Origin: Acidobacteriota bacterium
GTDB taxonomy: Bacteria; Acidobacteriota; Holophagae; Thermotomaculales; Thermotomaculaceae
DNA length: 14,794 nucleotides
NCBI GenBank assembly: GCA_015487755.1
Contig: WFPG01000065.1
Span: 1 to 14,794, forward strand
Direction: 5' to 3'
The notes beneath the pieces are model-generated. The model was not told where the DNA came from. It made no database searches and saw nothing but the letters and a program-made list of their open reading frames with translations. Below are positions 1 through 7,610 of this stretch, piece by piece (within the stretch, counting starts at the first letter, position 1; each line of letters starts with the position of its first letter). Position numbers and translations under genes: made by a program.

Positions 1-88
1 GGTATGTTGTACCCCCGCCTACATAAACCCTATGACAGGATACAAGGGTAAGTGCTATTATTGTCATCAATGATATTACCTTTTTCAT
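1..88 (-). CDS. Lipoprotein, N-terminal part (runs off the left edge)
   Basis: Only the first 29 codons are in the window. They begin MKKVISLMTIIALTLVSC, a Lys-Lys start, a hydrophobic stretch and the lipobox LVSC with the lipidated Cys at residue 18. After it comes HRVYVGGGTTY. The ATG is preceded by a perfect GGAGG five bases upstream, which makes this a convincing gene although only 88 bases are visible. The product would be exported by Sec, lipid-modified and cut by signal peptidase II, then anchored in the inner or outer membrane. Residue 19 is His, not Asp, so the classical inner-membrane retention signal is absent. It lies 59 bases downstream of the GNAT-like gene on the same strand and may be cotranscribed with it. 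The function is not visible because the mature domain is outside the window. Confidence 0.75.
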   Translation of the reverse strand, partial: MKKVISLMTIIALTLVSCHRVYVGGGTTY

Positions 89-147
89 TTAAACCTCCGT
101 AAAAATAATTTTCATAAAGGATTAAATACAATTTTTATGCCAGATTT

Positions 148-966
148 CTATTCTTTTTTAAGGAAAAACCTGTATTTCTGTGAAAAATACTCAACCTTTT
201 CCCAGTATTCTTCAGTGTTATACCTTTTTTCAAGATAAGTCCTCAATGGAAGGATTTGAATGGCAGGCTCCCATTTGTAAGGTTTATCTTCCCCTTCTTT
301 AAAAACCTTTTCTTCTTCCATAGCCCAGGCAAATTGAGAAAGAGTCATTTTTTCTTCTTTCATAAGCCTTTCAAGCGCTTTTAACTTTCCGAAATCTTCC
401 GGGTTATCAAAGTAAAAGGCGACTGAATAAATGTATGCATTGTGAAAGTGCTCGGGGTTGTTTAGTAAAGCGTGAAACTTCAGCCTTATCCCCATTAGCA
501 TAATCAATTGCAAAGCCTCTTTCCCTAAACCTAACCCGGGATAATTCTGGCCGGGAAGCCTCGGCTTCTCTTTCGTAAACTTTCCGTTTATATTTTGAAG
601 GCAGAGCCACTCTATCTTCAAAACAGGGAAAATATCTTTAAACGAAGTTTTTCTTACCACAAGTTCGGCCACAAACCTGTCTTTCCTTAAAGGAGGCTCA
701 AAAACTACCAAAAAATCCGAACCGTCTTCCCTTTTCCCTATCTTTACATCTATCTCGTTAAAACCCTTTTCCCTTAATTTGTTTATCATTCCGTATCTTT
801 TAAGGGCAAGTTTAATTCCGTTTTTAGTGTAAAAATCCAGAAACCTCTCTTCCCTTTTTTCTTCAAAAATGTCGCTGAAAGAAAGTTCGTATGCACATCC
901 GGAAGTTAATTCAGCCCTTGTCAAATGCTTGTAAACCCATCTAAACTTTAATGGAATGTTAAACAT
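148..966 (-). CDS. Conserved protein with a GNAT-like acetyl-CoA binding motif, function unassigned
   Basis: This 272-residue protein has no signal peptide and no membrane segment, so it should be cytoplasmic. The start is supported by GGAG six bases before the ATG. I do not recognise a named family with certainty. Residues 138-152 read PGQNYPGLGLGKEAL and are followed by an amphipathic helix to about residue 162. This resembles motif A of GNAT N-acetyltransferases (Q/RxxGxG/A then a helix), the pyrophosphate-binding turn for acetyl-CoA. The preceding strand (residues 112-124, ending EWLCLQN) and the following block PEHFHNAYIYSVAFYF (residues 171-186) could be beta-4 and beta-5 of that fold. 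The N-terminal 110 residues and the charged C-terminus show nothing I can place. It lies downstream of the deacetylase-family gene on the same strand, separated by the inverted-repeat element. Acetyltransferase activity is an inference from one motif; the clustered His and Tyr residues could also mean something else. Confidence 0.7.
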   Translation of the reverse strand: MFNIPLKFRWVYKHLTRAELTSGCAYELSFSDIFEEKREERFLDFYTKNGIKLALKRYGMINKLREKGFNEIDVKIGKREDGSDFLVVFEPPLRKDRFVAELVVRKTSFKDIFPVLKIEWLCLQNINGKFTKEKPRLPGQNYPGLGLGKEALQLIMLMGIRLKFHALLNNPEHFHNAYIYSVAFYFDNPEDFGKLKALERLMKEEKMTLSQFAWAMEEEKVFKEGEDKPYKWEPAIQILPLRTYLEKRYNTEEYWEKVEYFSQKYRFFLKKE

Positions 967-1015
967 TTAATACTCCTGAATGCAGGCAAATATACAACTG
1001 ATAGAAATAAATTCT

Positions 1016-1151
1016 GGATTGAGGATGAGGGATTTTGGATTGTGGATTTTGGATTGAAGATGATGAATTATGGATTGTGGTAGCAAATCTTTCTTTTAAA
1101 ATCAAGGTGATACAATCCTTAATCCAAAATCCAAAATTTAAAATCTCAATC
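1016..1151. repeat. Imperfect inverted-repeat element built from GGATTTTGGATT units
   Basis: The left half carries two direct copies of GGATTTTGGATT (1030-1041 and 1044-1055, period 14) inside a GGATTG-rich stretch. The right half carries the reverse complement AATCCAAAATCC at 1121-1132, a perfect 12-base inverted match to the second copy. An outer pair, GATTGAG at 1017-1023 and CTCAATC at 1145-1151, extends the symmetry to nearly the whole gap. The element fills the 183-base space between the deacetylase-family gene and the GNAT-like gene and touches the deacetylase stop codon. It would form a long imperfect hairpin with a central region of about 65 bases. No transposase, clear target duplication or good coding potential is visible. 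Similar AATCCAAAATCC-type repeats occur as dispersed intergenic repeats in some bacteria, so this may be one copy of a repeat family. Confidence 0.6.
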
Positions 1152-2073
1152 ACAATCTTTCCTTTATAACCCATTTTATAAAATTATAGTACAACTCCCA
1201 GGAGTGTTGTCCATAGCCGCCTCCAGCAACCACACCCATAGGTAAGCCGTAATGTTTCGAAAGATTATACACAAATTTATCCCTTTCAAGAACCCCTTTT
1301 GTTGATAAATTGAAAGTGCCGAATGTATCATCTTTATGGACATCCGCCCCCGCTATATAAACCACAAATTCAGGCTTAAAATTATCAAATACCGAAGGAA
1401 GGTATAACCTTAATTGAAGCAGGTATTCTGCATCTTCAGTGCCGTCAGGCAGAAGAATATCCATATTGTTTTTTTTGCTAACATTGTCCCAGTTGTCCCT
1501 GTGAATTGAAAATGTAAAAATATTCTCGTTTTTCTCAAAAATTTTAGCCGTCCCGTTTCCGTGATGGTAATCCAAATCAACAATTAAAACCCTTTTTTCG
1601 CCGTGTTTTTTGAACAATTTAACAATTCCCACGGCAACATCGTTAACCGGGCAAAAACCCTCCCCTTTGTCTCTCTTTGCGTGGTGAAACCCTCCTCCAA
1701 GGTTAAAACAAACAGTTTTTTCTTCATACGCGGTTAAAAATGCTTGAATTGTGCCGCCTGTAACAAATTTAAAGAAATCTATAATATCAGTATCAAAAGG
1801 GTTTACATAATCAAGAAAGAGTATTTTGGCAAGAAACATAGGGTCTTTCAATTTTTCAACATATTTTTTTGAATGAACAAGGCGAAAATCGTCCCATGTG
1901 GCAGGTTTCGGTTCTAATATATGAGAAGGTTTAACAATTTTTTCATTTAACAGTTTATTCCTTATTTTTCTATATTTGTTGCAATCAAAAGAACTGCGGG
2001 GCCCTTTTTCGCAAAGCCCTAAAAAGTATTCGGTTGAAAAATACAGGCACGGTTTATTTTTGAAGAGTTTCAT
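1150..2073 (-). CDS. Histone deacetylase / acetoin utilisation (AcuC) family zinc hydrolase
   Basis: This is a zinc-dependent deacetylase of the arginase/deacetylase fold, 307 residues from the chosen ATG. The active-site signature is complete. His130-His131 lie in GGGFHHAKRDKGEGFCPVND, the zinc ligands Asp168 and His170 in DLDYHHGNG (with charge-relay Asp166), the third ligand Asp244 in IAGADVHKDD, and the transition-state Tyr287 in GGGYG. The HHGNGT form is closest to class I/bacterial HDAC-like enzymes. The reading frame stays open upstream to an ATT codon, but ATG at 2073 has a GAGG six bases upstream and gives a normal N-terminus, so I use it; the start then overlaps the end of coaE by 20 bases. 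Known substrates of bacterial relatives include acetylated proteins, acetylpolyamines and small amides, and none can be chosen from sequence. Position in an acyl-CoA/CoA operon favours protein or metabolite deacetylation linked to acetyl-CoA status. Confidence 0.9.
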   Translation of the reverse strand: MKLFKNKPCLYFSTEYFLGLCEKGPRSSFDCNKYRKIRNKLLNEKIVKPSHILEPKPATWDDFRLVHSKKYVEKLKDPMFLAKILFLDYVNPFDTDIIDFFKFVTGGTIQAFLTAYEEKTVCFNLGGGFHHAKRDKGEGFCPVNDVAVGIVKLFKKHGEKRVLIVDLDYHHGNGTAKIFEKNENIFTFSIHRDNWDNVSKKNNMDILLPDGTEDAEYLLQLRLYLPSVFDNFKPEFVVYIAGADVHKDDTFGTFNLSTKGVLERDKFVYNLSKHYGLPMGVVAGGGYGQHSWELYYNFIKWVIKERL

Positions 2074-2653
2074 ATAATTCCTCAACCTGCTTTCTTGTGT
2101 AATCAATCCCGTTTGAATTGTCTATTATGTAAGTTGCGTATTTTTTCTTTTCCTCTATATCCATCTGGGTTTTAATAAACCTTACAGCGTCTTCCCTGCT
2201 CATAGCATCCCTTTCCATAAGCCTTTTTACCTGAACTTCAAATGGCGCATAGACAAGGATTATCTCTTTAAACCTTTTGTAGCTCCCGCTTTCAATAAGA
2301 AGTGCGGCATCAACTATTATAAGTTTTGAATTTGCATTCTCTACAAGTTTGTTTTCCCTCTCAATAATGGCAGGATGGGTAATTGAGTTTAGCAGTTCCC
2401 TTTTTTCTTTATCGGAAATTATGATTTCCCTCAACCTCTTTCTGTTTAAACTTCCGTCAGGAAGTATAACCTCTCTGCCGAAATGCCTTTCAATCTCCTT
2501 TAAAACAGCGCTTCCCCTTTCAACCACATCCCTTGCAACCTTATCGGCGTCAATAACATATGCCCCTAATTCTTCAAACATAGAGGAAACAAGGCTTTTC
2601 CCTGTTGCTATGCCCCCTGTAAGTCCGATACTTCTCTTCTCTTTTATTTGCAT
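2054..2653 (-). CDS. coaE: Dephospho-CoA kinase
   Basis: It phosphorylates the 3'-hydroxyl of dephospho-CoA with ATP, the last step of coenzyme A synthesis, in the cytoplasm. The 199-residue length is normal for CoaE. The P-loop GGIATGKS lies at residues 13-20, and the family motif around residues 34-41 (IDADKVAR) supplies the substrate-binding acidic residues. The later GSAVLKEIERHFG and THPAI blocks are also typical. Its ATG lies inside the last codons of the MeaB gene (10-base overlap), and its own end overlaps the deacetylase gene, so the three are almost certainly cotranscribed and translationally coupled. Being within a thiolase/acyl-CoA dehydrogenase operon links CoA supply to acyl-CoA breakdown. 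No key residue is missing. Confidence 0.95.
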   Translation of the reverse strand: MQIKEKRSIGLTGGIATGKSLVSSMFEELGAYVIDADKVARDVVERGSAVLKEIERHFGREVILPDGSLNRKRLREIIISDKEKRELLNSITHPAIIERENKLVENANSKLIIVDAALLIESGSYKRFKEIILVYAPFEVQVKRLMERDAMSREDAVRFIKTQMDIEEKKKYATYIIDNSNGIDYTRKQVEELYETLQK

Positions 2654-3570
2654 AGAAGTTCCATTAACTTTTCCGCAACCTCATAAGGGGTTTTTCCCCT
2701 TGAAACAACATTGCTTAAAGTGTCTGAAAGAAAACCTTTAGACTTTTCATTTATGGTATCAACAGCCTTTTCCTGAATAATCTTGAAAATCCTGTACTTA
2801 AGCCTTTCAACCCTTCTCTGGGCTATATCCTCTTTATTTCCCTTCTGGACTACATTAAGCATATATTCAACAAGTTCTTCAATCCCTTTCCCGTTTGTGG
2901 CTATTGTCTGAAAAATAGGTATATCTTTTTCAGATACAGTGTTAAAGTGGTTTAAAACCGTAATAAGCCTGTCAACACCGTTTCTGTCGCATTTGTTTAC
3001 CACAAAGATATCGGCTATCTCCATTATTCCGGCCTTTAAAGCCTGAATATCGTCTCCCATTCCCGGCACTAAAACAACAAGGTTTAAATCGCTAACCTTG
3101 ACTATGTCAACCTCGTCCTGGCCAACACCGACGGTTTCAATAAGAATGTAGTCAAAACCTGCAGCATCTAATATGTCAACTGCGTCAAGGCAAGCCCTGT
3201 TTAACCCTCCTAACATTCCCCTTGTTGCCATTGAGCGTATATAAATGCCTTCAACCGTTGAAAGGGAATTCATTCTAATTCTATCCCCTAAAACAGCCCC
3301 CCCTGTAAATGGAGAAGACGGGTCAATGGCTATAACCCCCACTTTAAACCCTTTTCGGTTTATCATTCTTGCTATTTTGTCTGTTAAAGTGGATTTCCCC
3401 GCACCGGGCGAGCCTGTTATTCCAAAAACCTTTGCATTGCCTGTTTTTTCAAATATAGGGTTTACAATCAAATGGGCTTTAGACGGGTTGTTTTCCACAA
3501 AGGTAATGGCTTTTGCAATGCTCCTTATATTTTGGTGTAAAACCCCTTTAACAATGCTATCTATATCCAT
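2644..3570 (-). CDS. meaB: MeaB/ArgK-type P-loop GTPase, chaperone of B12-dependent acyl-CoA mutase
   Basis: This is a G3E-type GTPase of the MeaB family (human MMAA). Members gate cofactor loading of adenosylcobalamin-dependent methylmalonyl-CoA or related mutases and rescue inactivated enzyme. The 308 residues carry Walker A GSPGAGKS at residues 53-60, the family switch motif ETVGVGQDE and the base-specificity motif NKCD. The C-terminal arm after about residue 260 is the usual dimerisation region. The old name ArgK reflects a mistaken arginine-kinase assignment. There is no mutase gene in the window, so the partner must lie elsewhere. The SD is weak (an AAAG about seven bases before the ATG) compared with the strong GGAGG of neighbours. 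It follows the acyl-CoA dehydrogenase by 28 bases, consistent with propionyl-CoA or branched-chain acyl-CoA metabolism. Confidence 0.93.
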   Translation of the reverse strand: MDIDSIVKGVLHQNIRSIAKAITFVENNPSKAHLIVNPIFEKTGNAKVFGITGSPGAGKSTLTDKIARMINRKGFKVGVIAIDPSSPFTGGAVLGDRIRMNSLSTVEGIYIRSMATRGMLGGLNRACLDAVDILDAAGFDYILIETVGVGQDEVDIVKVSDLNLVVLVPGMGDDIQALKAGIMEIADIFVVNKCDRNGVDRLITVLNHFNTVSEKDIPIFQTIATNGKGIEELVEYMLNVVQKGNKEDIAQRRVERLKYRIFKIIQEKAVDTINEKSKGFLSDTLSNVVSRGKTPYEVAEKLMELLCK

Positions 3571-3573
3571 AAT

Positions 3574-3588
3574 TTACTTTCAAAGTAA
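3574..3588. promoter_or_regulatory. 15-bp palindrome over the MeaB ribosome-binding region
   Basis: TTACTTT, one central base, then AAAGTAA form a perfect palindrome in the 28-base gap just upstream of the MeaB ATG, covering its only SD-like AAAG. It could be an operator or a weak hairpin that limits initiation, or it could be chance in an AT-rich gap. Confidence 0.3.
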
Positions 3589-3598
3589 TTCAAGTTTT

Positions 3599-4741
3599 TT
3601 AATCCCTTAACAAACTCCTTGCAATCACAAGCCTCTGTATTTCGGAAGTCCCCTCTCCTATTGTGCCTAACTTTGCGTCTCTGTAAAACTTTTCGGCAGG
3701 GTACTCCTTAACATAGCCGTATCCCCCTAAAATCTGGACAGCCTCGTTTGCAACCCAGACTGCCGCTTCAGAGGCGTAGAGTTTTGCCATTGCGGAGATT
3801 TTGTTCACATCCCGGCCTGCATCTTTTAAAGAAGCAGCCTGATAAACAAGAAGCCTTGCAGCCTCAATTTTTGTTGCCATATCGGCAAGTTTAAACTGGA
3901 TAGCCTGAAAAGCGGAAATCGGCTTTCCGAATGCAAACCTTTCCTTTGAATACCTTAAAGCAACCTCAAATGCCCCCTGAGCCATACCGAGACAGTACGA
4001 AGCAATTGATATCCTTCCCCCGTCAAGTATCTGCAAAGCGTTTTTAAAACCTTCCCCTTCTTTTCCTAAAAGCCTGTCTGCGGGGACTTTTGCGTCTTCA
4101 AAGATTAACTCGGAGGTGTCGCTTGCCCTCATTCCACACTTATTCTCTTTTTTCCCTGGCCTGAAACCTTCAATTGATTTGTCTAAAATAAAAGCGGAAA
4201 TACCGTGCTTCCCCGCCTCAGGGTTTGTCCTTGCAATAACGACATAGATATCCCCGTATGTACCGTGGGTAATAAACTGCTTTGTGCCGTTTAAAATGTA
4301 ATAATCCCCTTCTTTTTTTGCAGTTGACTTTAAGGCCCCCGCATCGCTTCCGCTTCCAGGCTCCGTCAATCCCCATGCACCTATTGCCTCTCCCTTTGCA
4401 AGGGGAACAAGAAATTTTTGTTTTTGCTCTTCATTTCCGAACATATAGATATGGCTTGTGCAAAGTGAATTGTGGGCAGCAACCCCTAACCCTATTGAAC
4501 CGTCTATCCTTGAAAGTTCTTCAACAATAATAGCGTACTCAACATAGCCGTAACCTGCACCGCCGTACTCTTCGGGGATTACAACCCCTAAAAACCCCAA
4601 TTCACCCATTTTATGGAAAAGGTCTTTGGGAAATATTTGAGCCTCGTCCCATTCCATCACATGAGGCTTTATCTCTTTTTCGGCAAAGTCCCTCACCATT
4701 TTTTTAAGCATTTTTTGTTCCTGGTTGAGTTCAAAATCCAT
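3599..4741 (-). CDS. Acyl-CoA dehydrogenase (short-chain/butyryl-CoA type)
   Basis: This FAD-dependent enzyme oxidises acyl-CoA to trans-2-enoyl-CoA and passes electrons to electron-transferring flavoprotein, in the cytoplasm. At 380 residues it has the standard length. The signature [15 protein letters not shown] contacts FAD and substrate, [20 protein letters not shown] lies in the C-terminal helical domain, and [20 protein letters not shown] precedes the catalytic block. The catalytic base is Glu363 in GEGTSEIQR, the position used by short- and medium-chain enzymes rather than that of isovaleryl-CoA dehydrogenase. The start has GGAGGGGAT directly before the ATG. Chain-length specificity cannot be read reliably; short-chain or branched-chain acyl-CoA is likely, given the thiolase and MeaB neighbours. 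No ETF, enoyl-CoA hydratase or 3-hydroxyacyl-CoA dehydrogenase gene is in the window, so the pathway is incomplete here. Confidence 0.93.
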   Translation of the reverse strand: MDFELNQEQKMLKKMVRDFAEKEIKPHVMEWDEAQIFPKDLFHKMGELGFLGVVIPEEYGGAGYGYVEYAIIVEELSRIDGSIGLGVAAHNSLCTSHIYMFGNEEQKQKFLVPLAKGEAIGAWGLTEPGSGSDAGALKSTAKKEGDYYILNGTKQFITHGTYGDIYVVIARTNPEAGKHGISAFILDKSIEGFRPGKKENKCGMRASDTSELIFEDAKVPADRLLGKEGEGFKNALQILDGGRISIASYCLGMAQGAFEVALRYSKERFAFGKPISAFQAIQFKLADMATKIEAARLLVYQAASLKDAGRDVNKISAMAKLYASEAAVWVANEAVQILGGYGYVKEYPAEKFYRDAKLGTIGEGTSEIQRLVIARSLLRD

Positions 4742-4763
4742 ATCCCCTCCGCATTTGTTTTAT

Positions 4764-6311
4764 TTACTTATTCTTTCCTGCTTTTAATGCTTTTTTGTAC
4801 AGTTCTTCCGCCTCGGGAAAGAGTTTAATCGCCTTTTGAAACTGCTTATCCACAGTTAAAAACCTCTTTGTACCTTCAGCAAGCCCGAATTTAATGTTTA
4901 AAACTTCCTGCTCAATTAAAACCTTAATGTACTTCAGGTTATCCTTAATGTCTTTTTCAGTAAAATCTATGCTGTTTTTGTTAAGGAAATCCTTAAACTC
5001 TTTCAAAACCTTATCGTCTGCTACAAAATCTTTTTTTATGTTTTTGTGCTTATTGGTATATTCAACAGCAAACCTGAAGAAAGCAGAGTCCCTGAACCTT
5101 AACTTTACAAGGAAATCGCTTAATTTTCCCGAATCAACAACATAATCGGGTGTAATCCCGCCGCCGCCGTAAACCTTTCTTTTTAACTTTGTTGTTTCAA
5201 ATACAGGCCTTTTTTTGTTTTTCTCCTCTTCAGTTTGCAATTGAGGGTTAAAGTAATCCCCGAAAGATGTTTTGTAATCCCTCTGAATACACCTGCCTGA
5301 AGGGGTGTAATACTTTGCGGTTGTAAGTGCAAGTGCCATCTTTTTTTCTATCTCAAAAACACTCTGGACAAGCCCCTTGCCCCATGAAGTTTTCCCTACC
5401 AGAATGCCTCTGTCGTTGTCCTGAATAGCGCCTGCCACAATCTCGGAGCCTGAGGCACTGCCTCTGTTAATCAAAACGACAAGTGGGATATTCTCAAAAC
5501 CGAAGTTGTTTTTGGCATAGTAATCAGTCCTGTCTTCCTCTTTTCTTCCCTTAATGTAAACAATCAAATCCCCTTTGGGAAGAAAAAGGTCTGAAACAAT
5601 AACCGCAGAGCCTAACAACCCGCCGGGATTGTTCCTTAAATCAAGGACAAGTTTTTTCATTCCCTGTTTTTTCAATTTGTTTAGGGCTTCAAAAACCTCT
5701 TTGCCTGTTTTTTCACCGAAACTTTTAACAAGTATATAGCCTGTGTCTTTATCAACCATAAATGCATATTCCACAGTTCTTTCGGGAATTTCGGCACGCA
5801 TAATGGTAAAAGTTAAAAGTTCCTTATATCCAGGCCTTTTAATGGTGATTACAACCTTTGTCCCCTTTTTACCCCTTAATTTGGAAACAGCGTCGTTTAC
5901 ATTCATTCCCTCTGTAGATTCCCCGTTAATAGCATAGATTATGTCTCCGGAGCGAATGCCCGCTTTTGCTGCAGGGGTGTTCGCAATCGGGGCTATAACT
6001 GTGATTTTGCCGTTTCTCTGGGATATTATCATTCCGACACCGTAAAATTTACCCTTTTGCTCTTCAGTCATTCTTCTGTACGCTTCTTCATTTAAGAATG
6101 TGGAATGAGGGTCTAATGTGGAAAGCATTCCGTTTATAGAGCCTTCCACAAATTTTTTGTAGGTAAATTCGTTAATGGTATTTTTTCTAAGAAACTCCCC
6201 TAAATCAACAAGAGAAGCAACCTTTTTGCTATACTCTATCCCCGCAATGCCTACTATAACTACAAGTAAAAGCAAAACAGGGAATAAAATCTTTTTTTTC
6301 ATAAAAGTCAT
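4764..6311 (-). CDS. PDZ-containing S41 family C-terminal processing peptidase (CtpA/Prc-like)
   Basis: This serine protease acts on the periplasmic side of the membrane. Residues 4-25 form a Lys-rich start and hydrophobic signal anchor. A PDZ domain spans about residues 85-170 ([19 protein letters not shown] is its ligand-binding part). The S41 catalytic domain follows from about residue 185, with [11 protein letters not shown] at 223-233. The Ser/Lys dyad aligns to E. coli Prc as Ser287 in GSASGSE and Lys312 in WGKGLVQ, 25 residues apart as in Prc, with Gln316 also kept. A helical extension of more than 100 residues follows the catalytic domain, common in bacterial C-terminal processing proteases of this size. 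The gene starts by an ATGA overlap with the thiolase stop codon, so it is translationally coupled to a metabolic gene it has no obvious link to. Substrates are unknown; relatives trim envelope proteins and lipoproteins. Confidence 0.93.
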   Translation of the reverse strand: MTFMKKKILFPVLLLLVVIVGIAGIEYSKKVASLVDLGEFLRKNTINEFTYKKFVEGSINGMLSTLDPHSTFLNEEAYRRMTEEQKGKFYGVGMIISQRNGKITVIAPIANTPAAKAGIRSGDIIYAINGESTEGMNVNDAVSKLRGKKGTKVVITIKRPGYKELLTFTIMRAEIPERTVEYAFMVDKDTGYILVKSFGEKTGKEVFEALNKLKKQGMKKLVLDLRNNPGGLLGSAVIVSDLFLPKGDLIVYIKGRKEEDRTDYYAKNNFGFENIPLVVLINRGSASGSEIVAGAIQDNDRGILVGKTSWGKGLVQSVFEIEKKMALALTTAKYYTPSGRCIQRDYKTSFGDYFNPQLQTEEEKNKKRPVFETTKLKRKVYGGGGITPDYVVDSGKLSDFLVKLRFRDSAFFRFAVEYTNKHKNIKKDFVADDKVLKEFKDFLNKNSIDFTEKDIKDNLKYIKVLIEQEVLNIKFGLAEGTKRFLTVDKQFQKAIKLFPEAEELYKKALKAGKNK

Positions 6312-7489
6312 ACCCTCTCAATAGCCATTGCCACCGCGTTTCCGCCGCCGAGGCATAATGCGGCTATGCCCCTCTTCAAATTCCTCTTTTCTAACGCGTG
6401 TAAAAGGGTAACCATAAGCCTTGCCCCTGTTGCCCCGATAGGGTGGCCTAAAGCAACGGCACCGCCGTTTACATTAACCTTTGCAGGGTCTAATTTCAAT
6501 TCGTCAATAACAGCAACAAGTTGAACCGCAAAAGCCTCGTTTATTTCATACAAATCAACATCTTCGTTTTTCCAGCCTGTCTTTTCCCAGAGCATCTTAA
6601 TTGCAGGGATTGGAGTTAACATAACCCATTGAGGCTCTAAACCGGAAACTGCATAGTCAACAATCCTTGCCCTTATAGGAAGGTTGTTTTTAACCGCATA
6701 TTCTTCGTCAGCAACAACAACAGCCGCAGCGCCGTCGTTTATTGTGGAAGCGTTTCCTGCGGTAACCGAGCCGTCTTTTTTAAAGGCAGGCCTTAATTTG
6801 CCTAACTTTTCCATTGTAGTGTCCGCCCTGGGGCCTTCGTCTGTATCAACAATTACAGGCTCCCCTTTTCTTTGAGGCACTTCAACGGGAACAATCTCGT
6901 CTTTAAAAGCACCGCTTTGAATAGCCTCAACAGCCTTTTTCTGAGAGTTGTATGCGTATTCGTCCTGTTGCTCCCTCGTAATTCCGTACTTCTCGGCAAC
7001 AAGTTCGGCCGTTATGCCCATATGGTAATCATTGTATATGTCCCATAAACCGTCGTGAACCATTGAATCTATTAAAACACCGTTGCCTAACCTGTAACCT
7101 GTTCTTGCTTTGTCTAACAGATAAGGACAATTTGACATACTTTCCATTCCGCCTGCAATAGTCAATTTTGTATCCCCTGCTTTAATAGTCTGTGCCGCAA
7201 GCATAATTGCCCTTAACCCTGAGCCGCAAACCTTGTTTACAGTTAGGGAAGGAATTTTGACCGGTAGGTCTGCAAAAATTGCAGCCTGCCTTGCAGGGTT
7301 TTGCCCCACTCCCGCCTGAACTACATTACCCATAATAACTTCGTCAATCTCTTCTTTGTTTATGCCTGTTCTCTTTACAACCTCTTTTATAGCAATAGAA
7401 CCTAATTCAGGAGCCCTGAAAGAAGCCAATCCACCTAAAAATTTTCCGATAGGAGTTCTAACCGCTCCGACAATTACCGGTTTTCCCAT
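6308..7489 (-). CDS. Acetyl-CoA C-acetyltransferase (thiolase)
   Basis: It condenses two acetyl-CoA to acetoacetyl-CoA or carries out the reverse cleavage, the last step of beta-oxidation, in the cytoplasm. All three catalytic residues are present: nucleophile Cys88 in [11 protein letters not shown], His349 in [16 protein letters not shown], and Cys379 in [14 protein letters not shown] lies at 317-321. The 393-residue length is that of a standard biosynthetic/degradative thiolase. AGAGGTGA precedes the ATG with normal spacing. It is the first gene of the left-hand cluster, directly after a terminator and a candidate promoter. Linkage to an acyl-CoA dehydrogenase and MeaB suggests a catabolic role, but thiolases are reversible and sequence alone does not separate acetoacetyl-CoA from longer 3-ketoacyl-CoA substrates. 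Confidence 0.95.
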   Translation of the reverse strand: MGKPVIVGAVRTPIGKFLGGLASFRAPELGSIAIKEVVKRTGINKEEIDEVIMGNVVQAGVGQNPARQAAIFADLPVKIPSLTVNKVCGSGLRAIMLAAQTIKAGDTKLTIAGGMESMSNCPYLLDKARTGYRLGNGVLIDSMVHDGLWDIYNDYHMGITAELVAEKYGITREQQDEYAYNSQKKAVEAIQSGAFKDEIVPVEVPQRKGEPVIVDTDEGPRADTTMEKLGKLRPAFKKDGSVTAGNASTINDGAAAVVVADEEYAVKNNLPIRARIVDYAVSGLEPQWVMLTPIPAIKMLWEKTGWKNEDVDLYEINEAFAVQLVAVIDELKLDPAKVNVNGGAVALGHPIGATGARLMVTLLHALEKRNLKRGIAALCLGGGNAVAMAIERV

Positions 7490-7518
7490 AATTCACCTCT
7501 CATTAATTTTATGGTTAA

Positions 7519-7547
7519 AGTATAGCAAAAAAAAGTCCCCCGGTTAA
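7519..7547 (-). promoter_or_regulatory. Candidate sigma-70-type promoter of the thiolase cluster
   Basis: On the minus strand a TATACT (7524-7519, five of six matches to the -10 consensus) follows TTAACC (7547-7542, four of six matches to the -35 consensus) with a 17-base spacer. Transcription would start near 7511, leaving about 20 bases before the thiolase ATG, including its SD. The -35 element lies in the loop of the preceding intrinsic terminator, so the two signals overlap. Confidence 0.5.
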
Positions 7548-7553
7548 GGGGGA
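7526..7553 (-). terminator. Rho-independent terminator of the right-hand cluster
   Basis: Read on the minus strand, TCCCCC, a six-base loop and GGGGGA form a GC-rich six-pair stem. It is followed after two bases by a run of eight T. The hairpin lies about 80 bases after the outer-membrane barrel gene and before the thiolase gene, the expected place to end the upstream cluster. Confidence 0.8.
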
Positions 7554-7610
7554 AAGTTTATATCTAAAAAGGAGGTCACCGATAATAATCAATGCAACAA
7601 TTATGCCAAC

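Noticed and set aside
2..73. Plus-strand open stretch ending in a CYYCH motif, like a c-type haem site at the end of a cytochrome.
   Set aside because: It lies opposite the lipoprotein start, which has a perfect SD and signal peptide. A single CXXCH in 23 codons is weak evidence.
959..1174. Minus-strand 71-codon frame across the repeat element.
   Set aside because: It is mostly translated repeat (Asn/Ser/Gln/Pro-rich low complexity), starts inside the deacetylase gene and has no SD context.
2074..2106. Upstream extension of the deacetylase gene to an ATT codon.
   Set aside because: ATG at 2073 has a well-placed GAGG and gives a normal family N-terminus, whereas ATT starts are very rare.
7536..7580. 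Possible riboswitch or other structured leader before the thiolase gene.
   Set aside because: The GC-rich hairpin is followed by a T-run and ends the upstream transcript. The predicted thiolase leader is only about 20 bases, too short for a riboswitch.
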